Assembly: GCA_021775575.1 (NCBI GenBank)
Contig: JAJFHO010000056.1
Coordinates: forward strand, 1-41,532
Source: Hyphomicrobiales bacterium
Lineage (GTDB): Bacteria > Pseudomonadota > Alphaproteobacteria > Rhizobiales > Methyloligellaceae
DNA: 41,532 bases
Direction: 5' to 3'
The notes under the pieces are model-generated. The model saw only the letters and a list, made by a program, of their open reading frames with translations, searched no databases and had not been told where the DNA came from. Of this stretch, positions 40,109 through 41,532 are shown one piece after another (the stretch's first letter is position 1; the number at the start of each line of letters is the position of its first letter). A program made the translations under genes and the position numbers.

Positions 40109-41224
40109 CTATTGACGTCCTGTAGTTAGTGACAATGCGCGCCCCGGCGCGCTGCTCTTATCGCGGGATAATACCGGTTCCCACGAAAGCCCTGCGGTGC
40201 CATAAATGACGGGCGGGGCCGCATCCTTGTTTGGCGGTCGCGGCGCTGTCTGCGCAATTGAGGCCGGCTGCCGTTCATTGCCGCGACAGTCTGGCGGCGC
40301 CATTACCAGACCCCTCCCGTAAACGGGGTCCCTGCCCCGTGAGCCCAAATCCCGAACCGGCAGATATTTCATAAGTTGATCGCGGGTGCGCTCATTCACC
40401 CGGCTCTTGTAGATTGTCGCCAGCAGCGCGGTGACATGTGGCGCCGCGAAGGACGTGCCGGATTGATAGCCCTCCCTGTCGCCGGGAAGCGCCGTCCAGA
40501 TATTCACGCCTGGGGCCGCCACATCGATAAATAGACCGCGGTTCGCGCGTCTGTAGCTGTGCAGCTGGCTGTTTACCGCGGTGACCGCAATAACCTCCGG
40601 ATAGGCCGCGGGATAACGCGGCGGTGCGGCCGGCCCTTCGTTGCCGGTCGCCGCGACAAAAATCGCGTGCTTGCCGCTCATCCGCTGCAATGCGTCATGG
40701 ATGAGCCGGTCTTCAGGGCCGACAAAACTCATATTGACAAGCTGCACATCCCACGCCTCCAGCCAATCGAGGGCCTTGAGCAGCGTAAGCGTATCCGTGG
40801 CCGGCTGGCCGTTCGCATCGGCATAGAAAATATTCGCCGCAAAAAATTCCGCGGCCGGGGCAAGTCCGGGCGTACTGCTATTAAGCGAGCCGGCGAGTAT
40901 CGAAGCGACGGCTGTCCCGTGGTTATCTGCCGACGCCCGCTGTTCGGGCGGGATGAAATTTCCAACCCTTATGCTCTGGCCCTGGAATGTGCGATGCGCG
41001 AGATCGACATTGGTATCTATAATGCCGATGCGGACGCCGCCGCTGCAGGAGCTGAGTTCAGGGTTCCACCGTAGAACGGAACGGGCGAAACAATGGTCGG
41101 CCTCGCAGGCATGTTCAGCACTTCTGGCTCTGCGGCCGGAACGCGCACGGCTCCGGGGGGAAGGTTTCTTCCCGGACGTCGCGGGCTTTGCCGGCGCGCG
41201 GCGCTCTTTGGCCGCATGATACAC
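40109..41224 (-). CDS. Subtilisin-family (S8) serine peptidase, catalytic part
   Basis: The catalytic domain is complete. Counting from GTG 41224, Asp70 lies in GIIDTNVDLAH, His102 in DNHGTAVASILAG, the oxyanion Asn195 in ATGNEGPA and Ser258 in SGTSFAAPH. A Lys/Arg/Pro-rich linker (1-45) precedes it. The frame is open upstream beyond this GTG to a stop at 41429-41431 and encodes conserved-looking propeptide sequence, so the GTG is not the natural start (see next entry). Two cysteines near residues 40-60 could pair. Such proteases in alphaproteobacteria sometimes lie near ECF sigma/anti-sigma genes, but a functional link is not shown here. It should act outside the cytoplasm. Confidence 0.82.
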   Translation of the reverse strand: MYHAAKERRAPAKPATSGKKPSPRSRARSGRRARSAEHACEADHCFARSVLRWNPELSSCSGGVRIGIIDTNVDLAHRTFQGQSIRVGNFIPPEQRASADNHGTAVASILAGSLNSSTPGLAPAAEFFAANIFYADANGQPATDTLTLLKALDWLEAWDVQLVNMSFVGPEDRLIHDALQRMSGKHAIFVAATGNEGPAAPPRYPAAYPEVIAVTAVNSQLHSYRRANRGLFIDVAAPGVNIWTALPGDREGYQSGTSFAAPHVTALLATIYKSRVNERTRDQLMKYLPVRDLGSRGRDPVYGRGLVMAPPDCRGNERQPASIAQTAPRPPNKDAAPPVIYGTAGLSWEPVLSRDKSSAPGRALSLTTGRQ

Positions 41225-41532
41225 GCGGTATTTCTTATTGAGTTCGAAACTGCCGGCGGGGACTTCGCGTCTGAGGAGTTGACGCGCTTTGCGCGCGCCC
41301 AGGCCCGGAGGGGTTTTCAGCCGGACAACCCGTCCGCGAACGCCCGATATTGCCGTCGAGGAGATAATTTCGAAACCGAGCCTCTGCGCCGCGCGCTGTC
41401 CCCTGGCGCCTGGTTTACGGCAAGAACCTCATCGTCTCTGAAAGAGGTCTTCGCGTGGCCGTGGCGGTCTACGGTTCGTCTTGATCGTTTTTTCGCTGGC
41501 TTTGGCTGTTGTGCTTCCTGCTCGTCATTCTC
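41225..41532 (-). pseudogene. 5' part of the S8 peptidase, interrupted by an apparent frameshift and cut by the window edge
   Basis: In the frame of the catalytic part, 41225 to about 41399 encodes propeptide-like residues (RLGFEIISSTAISGVRGRVV and GLGARKARQLLRREVPAGSF). Beyond that the reading continues in another frame: from the window end, DDEVLAVNQAP leads up to the CCCC run at 41400-41403. Adding one base in that run would join the two into one continuous precursor. The start codon and any signal peptide lie outside the window. The shift could be a real mutation or a sequencing error in a homopolymer; the surrounding residues look selected, which favours a recent change or an error. Confidence 0.7.

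Overview
The window reads as a moderately GC-rich chromosomal segment of an alphaproteobacterium, probably close to Hyphomicrobiales. The evidence is the set of lineage-typical genes: a dapA-smpB pair, a coxMNOP-type oxidase operon with two subunit III genes, DUF2189 and DUF3775 proteins, an SPOR-like membrane protein, matA-matB, and a liv-type ABC operon. I see no phage, CRISPR, rRNA or tRNA genes. Genus assignment is not possible from sequence reading alone.

Layout. 1-6.7 kb is housekeeping: a 5'-truncated family-5 uracil-DNA glycosylase, a DUF3775 protein, a minus-strand dapA-smpB-peroxiredoxin operon, a periplasmic lytic transglycosylase and an alpha/beta hydrolase. 6.7-12.6 kb is envelope and signalling: a BON-repeat membrane protein followed by two very small membrane ORFs, a PilZ-histidine kinase fusion, an SPOR-like protein and a coiled-coil membrane protein. 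12.8-17.9 kb is a tightly overlapping branched-chain-amino-acid-type ABC operon (binding protein, hairpin, livH-M-G-F). 18.1-22.8 kb holds a YpfJ-type metalloprotease, malonyl-CoA decarboxylase and malonyl-CoA synthetase, and a carboxymuconolactone decarboxylase-like protein. 23.7-28.3 kb is the cytochrome oxidase operon, closed by a clear terminator. It is divergent from a DUF2189 membrane protein, and the shared upstream region carries two sites that resemble RegR/RegA boxes.

The most interesting part is 30.8-39.0 kb. A minus-strand operon (CcmI-like TPR protein; membrane-anchored ferredoxin-flavoprotein whose Rossmann fold appears circularly permuted; Sel1/ankyrin protein) is divergent from a plus-strand pair (b-type-cytochrome-like membrane protein; periplasmic c-type cytochrome with 18 CXXCH motifs, 15 of them in five tandem triheme modules). 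An ECF sigma factor and a membrane anti-sigma factor follow. The sigma gene and the divergent minus-strand operon are preceded by nearly identical promoter-like sequences: GGAATAAA and CGTTGTC, with 16 bases between the GGAAT and CGTT cores. I infer a sigma-controlled trans-membrane electron-transfer system with its own maturation factor. I cannot match it to a described pathway.

After it comes a 1.1 kb segment bounded by diverged inverted repeats of about 126-128 bp that enclose a secreted TPR protein. The window ends in a subtilisin-family protease whose 5' part is separated by an apparent one-base frameshift in a CCCC run.
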